Source: Ilex aquifolium (Eukaryota; Streptophyta; Magnoliopsida; Aquifoliales; Aquifoliaceae). Taken from it: a stretch of DNA of 64,000 nucleotides. Under the pieces are notes generated by a model. The model did not search any database and was not told where the DNA came from. It saw only the letters and a list, made by a program, of their open reading frames with translations. Location of the stretch: the NCBI GenBank assembly GCA_951799425.1, contig OX637392.1:40624593-40688592 (forward strand), read 5' to 3'. The translations under genes were made by a program, and so were the position numbers. This document shows positions 22,882 to 34,306 of this stretch, in pieces (position 1 is the first letter of the stretch; each line of letters starts with the position of its first letter).

Positions 22882-23429
22882 CGCCCCCGCAAGTGAAATG
22901 ATCGTCTTAGGAGGTAGAGCTTGTCCCGTAACAACTGAAAGCATGAGGTAGAAGTTGGTTTTGTTAGAATGTCAGTAATTTGGTCCTTAGTGGAGATATA
23001 TTGCATGTCAAGATTACTGGCAGCCACATGATCACGCACAAAATGGAAAGCAATTTCAATGTGTTTCATGTGATTATGGAATATTAGATTGGCAGTGAGA
23101 TAGGTTGCTCAAATATTGTCACACCATAAAATTGGACAACGGGACTGAGAGTGATGGAGTTCTTTAAAGAGGGATTGGATCCAAATTAACTCAGTAGTGG
23201 CATCGGCAAGTGTGCGATACTCAGCTTCGGAGCTTGAGCAAGTTACGACCCGTTGATTTCGAGAGGACCAAGAGATACAATTGTTGACAAGGAAAATTAT
23301 ATAGCCACTCGTTGATTTGCAGTCATCAAGGTAGTTGGCCCAATCAGTGTCCAAAAAAGCTAAAACAGTGTAGGACTGAGAGTGTTGGATTGGAAGACAT
23401 TTGTCGATGATACCTTTGAGATAATGCAA
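22863..23429 (-). pseudogene. pol: copia RNase H and C-terminus
   Basis: 23429-23109 encodes FLDTDWANYLDDCKSTSGY, a WSSRNQRVVTCSSSEAEYR-like box and LFKELHHSQ, the standard copia RNase H signature (DxDWA..SEAEY). 23069-22863 gives KHIEIAFHFVRDHV and ITDILTKPTS, the normal copia C-terminal end. The two pieces share a frame but are separated by an in-frame stop near 23109. Confidence 0.9.
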
Positions 23430-24326
23430 GATTCTCTTTATGGCTATCTAGTGGGAAATGGTCGGTTGCTGCATGTATTGACGAACTTTGTTGATGGCAT
23501 AGGAGATGTTCGGTCTTGTGTTGGTTACATATCGAAGAGCTTTGACGATACTGCCTATGATCCTCAAATGGGTTGTAGTCATGTTGTCGGAGTTTTGTGG
23601 AAGGTAAAAATGGGTTTGACAGAGGCTTAGCCTCATCCATGGAAAAAAGTTTTAATAGGTCTACTATATACTGTTGTTGGCTGAGAAGAAGACCCGTTGT
23701 TGTGCGAATGACTTCGATGTCGAGGAAGAATCCAGGAAGACCAAGATATTTGATTGAGAATTCGTTGTAAGCTTGGTGATAAGGGAATTTATGGATGTTG
23801 TGGAACTTCATGTGATAATTAGATTATCAACATATACCAATACATAGAGAATGGAATCTGAGGCAAGGCGAATAAACAAGGAGGTGTCCGTTTGAGAAGA
23901 TGAGACACCTTGACGAACGAGAAAAGTACTGAGCCATGCAAAACTAGTACGAGGTGCTTGCTTGAACCCATATAAAGACTTCCAAAGATGACGCACATGA
24001 GTGGAAAATCTGGGATCAATGAAACCCAGAGGTTGCAACATTTAGATGACCGCATTGAACGTTCCATGTAAGAACGCATTGTTGACATCCAATTGTCGGA
24101 GGGGCCAACCACTACAAGTGGGAATGCTCAAAATAGTGCGGATTGTGGCTAGTTTAATGACGGGGTTGAACGTGGTCAATTCCCTCTTGTTGATGGAAAC
24201 CTTTGGCAACGAGCCAAGCTTTATGGCGTTCAATAGTGCCATCAAATTTACGCTTGATTCAAAAGATCCATTTGCATCCAATAATGTTGGAGTGGGCTGG
24301 AGGAGTTTCAAGAGTCCAAGTGCCAT
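23344..24326 (-). pseudogene. pol: copia reverse transcriptase
   Basis: Successive pieces: 24326-24042 with [20 protein letters not shown] and [14 protein letters not shown] (first catalytic Asp in [11 protein letters not shown]); 24041-23808 with LWKSLYGFKQAPRTSFAW, TDTSLFIR and the catalytic LVYVDNLIIT (YVDD with the second Asp changed to Asn); then 23811-23344 with KYLGLPGFFLDIEV. In-frame stops and frameshifts separate the pieces. The Asp-to-Asn change at the active site would by itself disable polymerisation. Confidence 0.9.
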
Positions 24327-24817
24327 TTTTTTTTTTTAATTTCAAAGCATTGAACTCTTCTGTCATTGCAGTTCGCTATGTGGGAATGCGAGAAGTTGTT
24401 GTGACGCTTATTGGAATTATATCATTTGGTGAAGTACTGAGGTAGCATTGAGGGGGAAGATTTTTAGTAACAAAGTTGACGAGTTTGGGCCTGCGGGTAC
24501 CGTCTTGAGAACGAGTAACCATTGGATGGGTATGACTTGGTTGTTGGGAGGAGATGAGTTCGGCATGAGGAACTGTTAAGTGCAATGGAGGTGTATGGTT
24601 TGGGAGTGGTGGCTCAAGAGCAATGGAAACTTGTGGAGGTTTGGTTGGGGTGGTAGGTGATACTGCTGATGAGGGGTTTGTGAATCTGTGATGCAAGTCA
24701 TGGTATCTTTAGTGTGGGCAGAATTAGTGGCAGTGGGTATTGGAGAGCAGGTTGGTGGAACAAGTGGAGAAGCCAGTAGGATAATGTTGGGCAGTGAGGC
24801 CTGAGGAGTACAACTGC

Positions 24818-25745
24818 CTAGTTATCTGGAAAAGGAAACAATTTTTCATCAAAAATAACCGTGATTGGTTGACGTGAGATGTGAAGTTTCCGAAGGATTG
24901 GATCGACGCAGCGATAACCGTGATGGGTCGAGTTGTAGCCAAGGAACACACATTGAGTCAAACAATATTCAAATTTGTGTTGACGATACAGGCGCCGACA
25001 AGGATAACAAGCGCACCCAAAAATCTTTAGAAATGTGTAGTTAGTTGTCTTCTTGAAAAATTTGAGCAGAGGAGTATGATTATAAAACACCAGAGTTGGG
25101 AGGCGATCAATGAGATATGTCGCCGTTTCAAAAGCAAAGTCCCAAAACATGAATGGAATGGAGGCCTGAGCTAATAAAGCCAGCCTTGTGTCGACAATGT
25201 GACAATGTTTTCTTTCGGTTGTACAATTTTGGTGATGAGTGTGCAGGTAAGAGACCCGATGGCCGATTCCATGATGTGCATGGTAAGAGGACATCGAGCA
25301 ATATTCATCACCCCAATCTATATTTAAAAATTTAATCTTGATGGAAAAAATATTTTCAACTAAGGAACGAAATTTGATGAAGCAAGGCAACACATCACTT
25401 TTATTAGATAAAGGAAACGACCAACTATATCAGCTAAAAACATCTACAAAATGAACATAGTAACGATTCCCAAGGAATGATTGCATAGGGGCTAGACCCC
25501 GGACATCCAAGTAGATAAGTTGTAAAGGTGTTGTAACTGGAGACTTTTGGATTGGGAAATGGTAGCGCATGGTTTTTTCCTTGTTGGCAAGAGTCACATA
25601 TCATTTTAGCTTTATTGGGGTGAAATGGTTCACCAAGTTGCTTCAAACTTTTTCTAACAATGCGAAGAGCGGGATGGCCAAGTCGTTGGTGCCAGTGATC
25701 AAGTGCAGCATGAAATAGGGCAACCTTATTTAACTGAAGAGACAA
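24818..25745 (-). pseudogene. pol: copia GAG-pre-integrase and integrase
   Basis: 25745-25434 holds the HHCC region: HWHQRLGHPALRIV and MICDSCQQGKNHALPF. 25393-24818 holds the core: KIKFLNIDWGDEYCS (second catalytic Asp), HRVSYLHTHHQNCTTERKH (catalytic Glu within TERKH), MFWDFAFETATYLIDRLP, and FGCACYP. The first catalytic Asp segment falls in the broken junction around 25434-25393. Confidence 0.88.
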
Positions 25746-27105
25746 TCAATGATCGAGCCTTGGAGTAAAATTCTCCCCGTGGAATTGTCCTTAAAACAGG
25801 AATGAGAGGCATGAAATTCAAACCAACAATAATTATCCTCAACAAATTTATGAAGAGACATAAGATTTTGTAGAATGTTTGGAACATGTAAAATGTCGTT
25901 TAAGACAAAAGATGAGTTGTTGTGGAAGATTGAAGAAGTACCAAGATTATGAATTTCCAAACCTATGCCATTACCAACTTTAATGGTGTCATTGCTATGA
26001 TATTCAACGGGTAAGTTCAAATTGGAGAGGTCCGAAGTGATTTGATGGGTGGCACCGCTATTGGGGTACCATTGATCCGAAGGAGTCGAGGGCTAGAGAC
26101 ATTATATACCTACACAGTGGACATGGAGCTGGCTGTTGGAGAGGTGTATTGGAAGGACTCATTGTATCAGTTGTGACATTGGAGTGGGACATTACCGACG
26201 TGATTGTAGACTCGGCAAATGGGTTTAGATGAAGAAGGAGGGACATCAAAGTAGGTAGGAGTTGAATTGGAGAAGTGATTATTGTTGGATGGGTGACCAT
26301 GACCACAACCTCCACAATGCAAGGGGCATCCATGACCTCGATATTGTTGGCAGTATTTTGGAGGCGGAGGTAAAGGAGTGTTATGTTTTCGATGCGTAAT
26401 ATTGGTAGTAGGATTGAAGTCAGCGGCAATAGCATCATGAGATATACAAAATTCTTCAGACATAAGATGACCGAGAAGATCAGAAAGCGAAAGAGACGCG
26501 GTGCAAGTTGTTATTGTAGTGCGAAATGGCCCATACTCAATAGGTAAACCACCAAGTATATAGAGAATAAGATCGTTAATCGAGACCGGACAATCTGCAG
26601 TGGCAAGTTGATGGGCAATATCCTGGGCTCGATAAAAATATTTGTGAATCGAGTCGGATCCCTTTTTTAAGTGCATGTAACTCCATTTGAAGTTAGAGAA
26701 TACATGATCGAGAATGAGGAACGTATGATGCTACTAGCGTAGTCCACATGGCATGGGATGTCTTGAATCCAATAATTTGGGCATGGACTTCATCAATTAA
26801 TGAAGAGATGAGCCATCCCCAGAGGAGCTTACCTTGGTGTTGCCACGCAACGTAGTTGGGGTTAACACTAGTTTTGGAACCAGTTTATATAGTCTAAGGA
26901 GAACACGGATGGTGCCGTCAACGTAATTGAGAAGTCCATGACCACGAAGATGCAACAAAAGTTTGAAAAACCATATGGGATAGTTGGTTTCTGTAAGTTT
27001 CGTAGTGAGAATGGCGGTGTGAGCATTAGAGGAAGGAAAGGTGGGATAGGCAGCTAATGGTGATGGCCTGGATGCATTTTCAAATTTTGTGGAAGAGTTT
27101 CTCAT
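25730..27105 (-). pseudogene. gag: copia gag and protease
   Basis: 27105-26797 gives the gag N-terminus (ILTTKLTETNYPIWFFKLLL, HLRGHGLLNYVDG). 26676-26167 gives the UBN2-type core (LKKGSDSIHKYFYRAQDIAH, LILYILGGLPIEYGPF) and a decayed zinc knuckle (CRVYNHVGN). 26020-25730 holds the tail of the protease domain (IKVGNGIGLEIHNLGTS, LHVPNILQNLMS). The D-S-G protease active site is not recovered in a clean frame. Gly/His/Cys-rich low-complexity lies at about 26310-26270. Confidence 0.85.
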
Positions 27106-27178
27106 GATGGTGGTGAAGGATGTATTTGCAACGAAGATGTAATAGTGTATTTAAAGAATGTGTAAGGCAGTAATTTGA

Positions 27179-27188
27179 TCTGATACCA
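27179..27188 (-). promoter_or_regulatory. copia primer binding site (initiator tRNA-Met)
   Basis: TGGTATCAGA on the minus strand abuts the 5' LTR with no gap, the usual copia primer site. Confidence 0.92.
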
Positions 27189-27424
27189 TGTTAAGTAAGA
27201 GGAAATTTCATAATGTTTCTCAATATTTATTCATAATTAGATTGCATGTATTTATAGGGTTTTTGATACAATAAGATTGATACAAACAGTTATGGTGAGA
27301 TTTGGTGAATAGTTCAAGATGTTGTTGAGAAAGAGTTCAACATGTTGTGGAGATCTAGTTCATACAAGATAAGAGATGGGAGATAGGAGATAAGATTAGT
27401 TAGGTCTAGTCATTATCTGTATTA
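27189..27424 (-). repeat. 5' LTR of the copia element
   Basis: Matches the left LTR with scattered substitutions and a small extra segment near 27325-27350 (AGAAAGAGTTCAACATG). The divergence implies an old insertion. It is followed on the right by the ATTCT target duplication. Confidence 0.88.
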
Positions 27425-27429
27425 ATTCT

Positions 27430-28135
27430 CGACATTGTACATTTAACTGTGTTGTCACCAATAGGTATTGAAGTCCACGCTTGCCTAAATCGATCGAGTT
27501 CTAACCAATTTTGCCTCCAGTTTAGGCTATTCTGAGTTCATTAAGCATTTTTTTTTTCAAATCAAGCTCTAAAACCCCTTCTTTTGAAGAATACGCTGTT
27601 TTTCTTTTACATTGACTATATGGATATGGCCGCATGTTTGGCCAATAACAAAAAATTAGTTTTAACACCATTTGTTTTGGGTGCTTTGTAAATAGGCCTC
27701 TTTAACATTGTTGAAAAAGGATCAATACAAGTTGTGGAGGTCCTTTTTTGATATTCTAGGCCTAGATTTATGCTTATTTCCCTGAGATTAGGTTCACCAA
27801 GCATCTCCATAACCCCAAATTTGAACCTCTATGCTCATCTTTTCCTGTCGATTCCATCTTCTTCATATAACGAATTTGACTCATATTTCCTTACTTTTTG
27901 TCATGTTTCCTCAAATAGGGATCCTTCTTTATTCTTACCCTTCTCTAAATGTATGTATGCCTCATCTTTTGTTGAACCATATTTTGGTGATTCTGACATA
28001 TTGCTTGCAGAATAGGCAAATTTGCAACTGGTCTTTTGGGGTAGTATTCTTTTGCCTCATTACTTCCATGGAGGTGGCTCAGTATCCACTTCCAAATTCT
28101 AAAATTGCAGTTTTGAGCTAGTTATTAGAATCGGA
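27430..28135 (+). pseudogene. Plant mobile domain gene remnant, right part
   Basis: Immediately right of the target duplication the reading continues (D)IVHLTVLSPIGIEVHACL, then decayed frames with FLLHWLYGYGRMF and IYAYFPEI-type words typical of the second half of the PMD. It ends near 28135 with fragments around SMEVAQYPLPNSK. Many stops. The split gene predates the copia insertion; whether it was already dead then is not known. Confidence 0.65.
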
Positions 28136-28673
28136 CGGGACATCGAATGGTAGAGTGAGCCTGGGTCAATGGTCCATTGGTTCTACCGATGGGTCAATTG
28201 GTGGGATCGGTCGTTTAATAAAAAAATATAAAACATAATATTTTAGTTAAAAAAATATGAAATATGTTCCCAATGCAAACAATTTGCCAATAAAAATAAC
28301 ATCCACAATCACATTTACATATAAAATCCAGAATCCTAATAAAATTCACAATCACATTACAAATAAAATTCACAATTCCAATCACAGTAACATTGATCAA
28401 CATAATTCAGACAAAGTAATATCTTAATACCTAATTAAAATTGCAAATTTATTTCAATATGTATTATATATGTTGATATTTGTCAATTAGATGTGTGTGT
28501 TGTGAGTGTGTACCTTGCAAATTGAGTGAGTGTGTGTGAGAGTGAGAGTGAGACAAAGAGAGAGGGGGAAATAAAGGAAAGGAGAGAGATTGAGTGGACT
28601 GAGATTCTTGAAGAAGACGGAAGAAGAACGGACTGAGATTCATGAATCGTGAATTGTGTGTGTGTGTGTGTGT

Positions 28674-28712
<39 letters not shown>

Positions 28713-28990
28713 GGTAGAAGAGAAGAGAAAAGAAGACTTACATACCGAAATCGAATCCTTGTGCATTTGGACTGGAGACTTTGAGAGCTAAGTTAAAGAC
28801 TTGTTGGTCTGTGCCTATGCATCGTTTGGACTAGAGAAGTAGAGAAGACCGAGTAATGCATGCGGTTTTCGTTGATTTAGGACTAAATTTGCCCCAAAAA
28901 TAAGTTTTTTTAGGGAAAATTATGCTCAGACCCCCTAAGATTTGTCACTTAATCATTTAAATCCCCGAACATTTTCAATATAACACAGAC
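28136..28990. other. Spacer with TG and GA microsatellites
   Basis: Compound microsatellites: imperfect (TG)n at 28493-28540 and (TG)n(GA)n at 28657-28707. 28136-28215 has repeated GGTCAATGG/GGGTCAATTGG words. No gene is supported; ORFs here arise from the repeats. Confidence 0.5.
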
Positions 28991-30547
28991 TAACTTGATC
29001 TGAAATGTGTACACCCAAGTGTAGGTGTCAAGTTGTAGTTATAATCCAGTTAAGTCCGGAGTCAAATCCACAAGGAACTATTGTTGGTGTTTTGAAGTAC
29101 TTAGTGACAGAGACCAAAGTGACTGAAACCTTTGAGATTTGAAGTTATGATGATTATAGAGTTTTCTGGACAGAATATAAGATTCTCTCAAATGAAAGAG
29201 TCACCTTTTAGTTCGAGGATCTGGACATGTAGTCAATCATCCGGTTGTTATATTTGTGCTTGACAACTCAATTAACCCCTATGTCAATAACAAGTTAATT
29301 AGAGGATAAAGATGGACTGTGAGAATTAAGAGCATGGGTCCAATGTCTTTGTAGAGATTTACAAGAATTGTCAGTGCCGGGACTCAACCTGTCTACAAAA
29401 AAACAAGTAATTCTACAAATCATCGAGCAACTGTTATATTATTCCATTCTTAGTTAGAGTAGTATAATAATCAAGATTGAAAAGTTGTCATGAAGACCTA
29501 GCTTGAGTACTTGCAAGGAACCAATGAATCCTCTAATGTCAAGAGTTAACTTGTCTTAGGAGAGACTCATGATTGTACAAAGAACCTCAGTTTTGCTAGA
29601 TGCATTCAATCATTCAATAAGCAATCAAAAGATAAAATGTTAAGCATAAATGAAATGCACAAATATAACTTATGAATGATTTATACATGTCCATCACCTC
29701 TTACTAAAGAGTGAATGAGAAACCACTCACTCTTCATGGCTTTGGGAAAGCTAGAAAAGTGAGTGATCCTCATCTCTCCAAGTAGAGAAATTACAAGATA
29801 ACGTTACACTACACAATAAGCCTATCTTCGACAAAGAATGAGTGAAACACTATCCACCTTTCAAGGCTACAAGAGAGCTAGAAAGGTGAGAGAGGTTCAC
29901 TCCTCTATATGAAGAAAGAAGCATTTACAATGGAAGCTAATGAAACGAATAATGAAGTAGAAGAAAGCTAGTTACTTTTGAAGGGTTTTTTCACTTCCAA
30001 AAGATGATCTTTAACAAGTTCCAAGGGAAGGTATTTATAGGCAATAAGGGGGGGGGGGGGGAGGGGGTAAAAGGACAGACCTAAGTGCTTAAAGTCCAAG
30101 TGAATGCCACAAAATCTGGATAGAAATCTAATCTTACTACAGCCTGTCTAGGTTTTACGTTTGAACGCTAACAATGTTCGAACGTGGACGCATTTCTTCT
30201 TTGATGAGCGTTCGAACGCTATTGGAGTTTGAACGTGGTACTCATGTAGCTTTTGTCCTCCACAGTATCTAGCTACAACAAGCCTCGTGTCATCACCCTA
30301 GCAATCTCTTGGAGGTCCTCAATTATTTTAAAATGGAGTTCGAACGTGGACTTGCGTTCGAACGTGGGTGCTTTGTTCCCTCTTTCTTCCATTCTCTTTT
30401 AGAACACGTGTGTGTTGCTTGAAATTTTGATGTTGTTGACTTTAGGCCCTTGTACAACTTTCCCCCCGAAATGTTATCATTTAAATTCCATCAAAGCATA
30501 ATTAATCTTATAAAAGCATAGCAAGATGTTAATTTAACTAAGCATCA
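28991..30547 (-). repeat. LTR of element E (Athila-type), minus orientation
   Basis: The left end AACTTGATCTGAAATGTGTA is the reverse complement of the right end of the B LTR and matches the left end of the C LTRs. The right end ...CATCA abuts a polypurine tract (CACCCCCTAACTT at 30548-30560 in plus sense). It is therefore the 3' LTR of a minus-strand element. A TATA box CTATAAATAC (minus) lies at 30032-30041. Six TTCGAA-type palindromes lie upstream of it (30157-30366). A poly-G run sits at 30049-30068. Confidence 0.8.
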
Positions 30548-30828
30548 CACCCCCTAACTTACATATTGCTAGTCCCTTGTAATACAAAACGTCCAAATGA
30601 AAATATATTTACAATGTCATTTTCATCGGTCATTCGGTTGCATTTAGCATATGCAATAAGCCGTTAAACCCCTAGATTTCTCCTAGCAGACGAGTGTTGT
30701 CTCATGAGGGTTTCCAGTGAATCTACCCATAAACTCCAATTGACAGATGTGTGTATGTAAGATTTTTTGTCAGAATGAGTTAGCACCATTATCGTTAAGA
30801 CACCCATATGTCAACTTCGAATTGTTTC
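30548..30828 (-). mobile_element. 3' UTR stub of element E, cut by element B
   Basis: Contains the words GCATTTAGCATATGCAATAAGCC and GTCTCATGAGGGTTT, also found beside the polypurine tracts of B and C, so it is the 3' end of the same family's internal region. It stops where the B LTR begins at 30829. The rest of E should lie right of this window beyond the far LTR of B. Confidence 0.72.
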
Positions 30829-32684
30829 TGATTAGTAGTTAAAATTAGCATATCACTATGCCTTTTTAAGACTAATTATACTTTGATGGAGTTTAAATGA
30901 TGACATTTCAGGTCTTAAAGTAAACAAGGGCTCAAGGGCAACAAATATTAAACTTGAATGTAACACCAGCATATTGGGGAACAAAATTGGAAAAGCTTGA
31001 AACAAAGCAAGAACGTTCGAACGCCAACTCACGTTCGAACGTTCCCTTGAATTATTTGAAGACCATACTGCTGAGACATGGCGTGTTGCAGACGAGAAGA
31101 AAAACATTTGAAGTACTTGAGTACCACGTTCAAACGCCCAATGACGTTCGAATGTTCTCCTCCACTATTAAGGAACAGGCTAATGAGTGCAGAAGCAGTG
31201 GTTCAAAGCGTATGGAAGTAGATCTCCAGAAGACCACATGCCACTTGAGTGGGAAGATCAGACCCCATCTGGCGTTCGAACGCCCATCTAGCACAGACAG
31301 AAGCAACGTTCGACCGGCAAACAACGTTCGAACGCTCATCAAGCGAAGACAGTAACAACGTTCGAACGTTGTCCCAAGACAGGCTGCAGAGTGGTTGATC
31401 TTCTCTCTGGACATTGGGACTTTCACTTGGACTTTGGAGGCCTTGTACTATTCCTCCACACTACCTTGCCCCCACCTCCTCTCCTTGCCTATAAATACTC
31501 CCATTATGGGACATTCAAAAGCAGGTCTTGGAGTTGGTTTTTGGACAAGACCAACATTTTTTTATCTTGTTAGTCTTAGACTTAGGTTTATAATTACATG
31601 CATAGAGGGAGATAGATCATCTTTTGGTTGAGGAGGAAACCCTCCAAAAGTGACTAGCTTTCTTCTACTTTCAATATTTGTTTCATTCACTTCCATTGCT
31701 TGAGCTTCTTTCTTCCCTTAGAGGAGTGAAACTCTTCCACTTTTCTAGAGTTTTGCCAAAGCCGTGAAGGGTGGAACGTGATTCACTAATTCTTTGTCAA
31801 AGATTGGCTCCTTACTTATTGTGCTTTACCTTGTCCTTCCTCTACTTGGAGAGATGAGTATCACTCACTTTTCTAGCTTTACCAAAGCCATGAAGAGTGA
31901 GTAGTTTCTCATTCACTCTTTAGTGAGAGGTGGAGGACATGTATAAATTATCCGGAAGTTATATCTGTGCATTTTCGTTTATACTTAATGCTTTATATTC
32001 CCCTTACTTATTGAATGATTGATTGCATCTAGCAAAGCTAAGATACTTTGTATAACCATGAGTGCTTTCTATAACATAGATAACTCTTGCATAGAAAGAC
32101 TCATCGGTTCAAGGCAAGTACCCCAGCTAGATCTTCATGACTACCCTTCAATCTTCCCCATTATTGTGCTTCAATTAAAGAATGGAAATGGAATATTAAT
32201 GCCATGGTTGGATGCCTTGTAGAAACACTTGCTTGTTTGTAGACGGGTTAAGTCTCGGCACAGACAATTCTTGTAAACTTCTAGAAAGACATCGGAATCA
32301 TGTTTTTAATTCTCACAATCCACCTTTATATTCCGATTAACTTGCCGTTGACACGGGAGTTAATTGAGTTATCAAGCACAAGTATAATAAACCGGATGCT
32401 CAACTACATATCCATATCCTCGAACTAAAAAGTAACCTTATTACATTTGAGCTTATCTTATATTCTGCCTAGAAAACCTTCTTGGAAAGAATCTTATATT
32501 CTGTCCAGGACATCCCATACATCACACAACTTCAAATCTCAAGGGTTACAATCACTAGGTTTGCACCACTGCTTACCTCAAAACACCAACAAGAGTTCCC
32601 TGTGGATTTGACTTCGGACTCAAACCGAATTATTACTACAGCTTGACCGCCTGCACTTGGGTGTACACATTTCAGATCAAGTCA
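30829..32684 (+). repeat. 5' LTR of element B
   Basis: Begins TGATTAGTAGTTAAAATTAG and ends GATCAAGTCA just before the primer site. The same start recurs at 63600. TATA box CTATAAATA at 31489-31497, with eight TTCGAA-type palindromes at 31013-31368 upstream of it. Length 1,856 bp, typical of the large LTRs of Athila elements. Confidence 0.93.
31013..31368. promoter_or_regulatory. Cluster of ACGTTCGAACGT-type palindromes in the B LTR
   Basis: Copies near 31013, 31031, 31128, 31144, 31272, 31306, 31324 and 31357. The full form is ACGTTCGAACGT; others are off by one or two bases, mostly C-to-T or G-to-A. All lie upstream of the LTR TATA box. Their role is inferred from position and repetition only. 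Confidence 0.6.
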
Positions 32685-32690
32685 AGTTTT

Positions 32691-32710
32691 TGGCGCCGTT
32701 GCCGGGGGAA
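32691..32710 (+). promoter_or_regulatory. Primer binding site of element B
   Basis: TGGCGCCGTTGCCGGGGGAA stands six bases after the LTR end. It is the primer-site type common to Athila elements (usually assigned to tRNA-Asp). Confidence 0.85.
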
Positions 32711-32803
32711 CCGTTAAAAGTGTTTTAAGATAAAAGATAAAAAGACCTTCCTTTTTGTATATATATTTTTAACTGTGGATAATTTTATTGTACTTTTTTT
32801 TTT

Positions 32804-34300
32804 ATGTCTGAGGACGCTCCTCACTATCAAAATTTGTTGGCAGAATCTTGTGAGTCTGTGAATCAGCCTGAACCATCTTCACCTAGATCAGTAGCAGACT
32901 CTTGTGACAATAGTATGACAAATAATGAGAGTCAAGGAGATGTCCCTGTGAGAGAGGAGGAAGTGCCTAACATTCGAACATTGCGGGATTACTTACATCC
33001 CACGAGAAATAGTGTCCCCTCTTGTTTTATCTTTCTTGCAAGTGCACCCCTCTTTAACGTAAAGGCGGGGACAGTTCAACTGCTTCCTCAATTTCATGGA
33101 CTAGAATTTGAAAATCCGTATCTGCACATAAAAGATTTTGAGGAAGTATGTGGAACATTTCAAGACAATTCCGAACTGGCCAAAATGAAACTTTTTCCTT
33201 TCTCTGTAAAGGACAAAGCTAAACAATGGCTAAATTCTTTAAAATCTCTTTCAATACCTGACTGGCAGACATTACAAAATGAATTTTTCAGAAATTTTTT
33301 ACCTCTACACCGCACTAATGCACTAAAAAAAAAAATCATGAATTTTTCAGTCAAAGAAGGAGAAACCTTTTACCAAAGTTGGGAGAGATTCAAAGATCTG
33401 CTCCAATCCTGCCCACATCATGCTTTTGAGAATTGGACTTTGGTAGGATTTTTCTATGTCTCCTTACTCTCTAGACTACGTCAGTTTTTCGAAATGATGG
33501 CCCAAGGAGAATTTATGAGAAAAAGTCCGGATGAGGGATTCATTTTTTTTGACACCATATCTGATAGTTCTCAGATGTGAGACTCAACCTCCCCTACCAC
33601 TGGTGAAGCCAGACCATCTACTTCCCAAGGGGGTAAGTATGTTTTGAAAGAGGATGATGACCTAAGAGCGAAAATGTCCACCCTATCTCGAAAGCTTGAA
33701 GCTTTAGAGATGAAGAAGGTCCATCAAGTAAATGTTGGCCCTCCCATAGAACAAGTGTGTGAGATTTGTGCATTGACAGGACACCCTACTGGGGAGTGTC
33801 CTACCATTCCGAAATTCAAAGAGGTCTTGTTGGAACAGACAAATGCAATTTTTAACTTCAACAAGCCTTACTCCAACCCCTATTCTGAAACATACAATCC
33901 AGGGTGGCAGAATCACCCGAACTTCAGTTGGAGGAACACATAACCGACTCCCATGAACCAACAAAATTTACAACCACCACCTCACGGACCTCCCGCATAT
34001 CAATCATACCAACCACCACACAAAAAGAGCCTTGAGGATACACTGAACCAATTCATGCAAACCCAAATGAACTACAACACCCATTCCACATAGACTTTCA
34101 CCGATTTCAAAGCACAGACCAACCAATCTTTCGAGGATATCAAAAACCACATCCAAAAATTAACCCAATCCATGGGCACACACGAGAAGGGAAAATTTCC
34201 TGCCCAAACAAAACCTCCACAAGGCCAATTTCATGTGGGAAATCCTTCAATCATGGAAACCCTGTAAGACCAAGCCCAAGTCATCACTACACTAAGAAGT
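32804..34300 (+). pseudogene. gag: gag of element B
   Basis: ATG 32804 opens a frame interrupted by TGA at 33578 and stops near 33941, 34091 and 34264. The core shows FHGLEFENPYLHIKDFEEV, AKQWLNSLKSLSIPDWQ and ETFYQSWERFKDLLQSC, the Athila Gag capsid region. The zinc knuckle CEICALTGHPTGEC (CX2CX4HX4C) lies at about 33763-33804. It is close to the gag of C but, unlike that copy, carries several stops; some fit TGG-to-TGA or CAG-to-TAG transitions. Fused in frame with the protease region, so Gag and Pol were once one ORF. Confidence 0.9.
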
Positions 34301-34306
34301 GGTAAG

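Larger units (their letters stand above)
22661..27424 (-). mobile_element. Ty1/copia LTR retrotransposon inserted in the PMD gene
   Basis: Its two LTRs (22661-22881 and 27189-27424) share their end sequences. The primer site for initiator tRNA-Met abuts the right LTR. The target duplication is ATTCT at 22656-22660 and 27425-27429. Gag, protease, integrase, RT and RNase H occur in copia order on the minus strand but in several frames. The short LTR (about 230 bp) and total of 4.76 kb are small for the group. Lineage not assigned with confidence; an Ale-like member is possible. Confidence 0.92.

Noticed and set aside
30049-30068. Poly-G run as a polypurine tract
   Set aside because: It lies inside the E LTR rather than next to its end; the true tract is at 30548-30560. 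Probably slippage, possibly misread in length.
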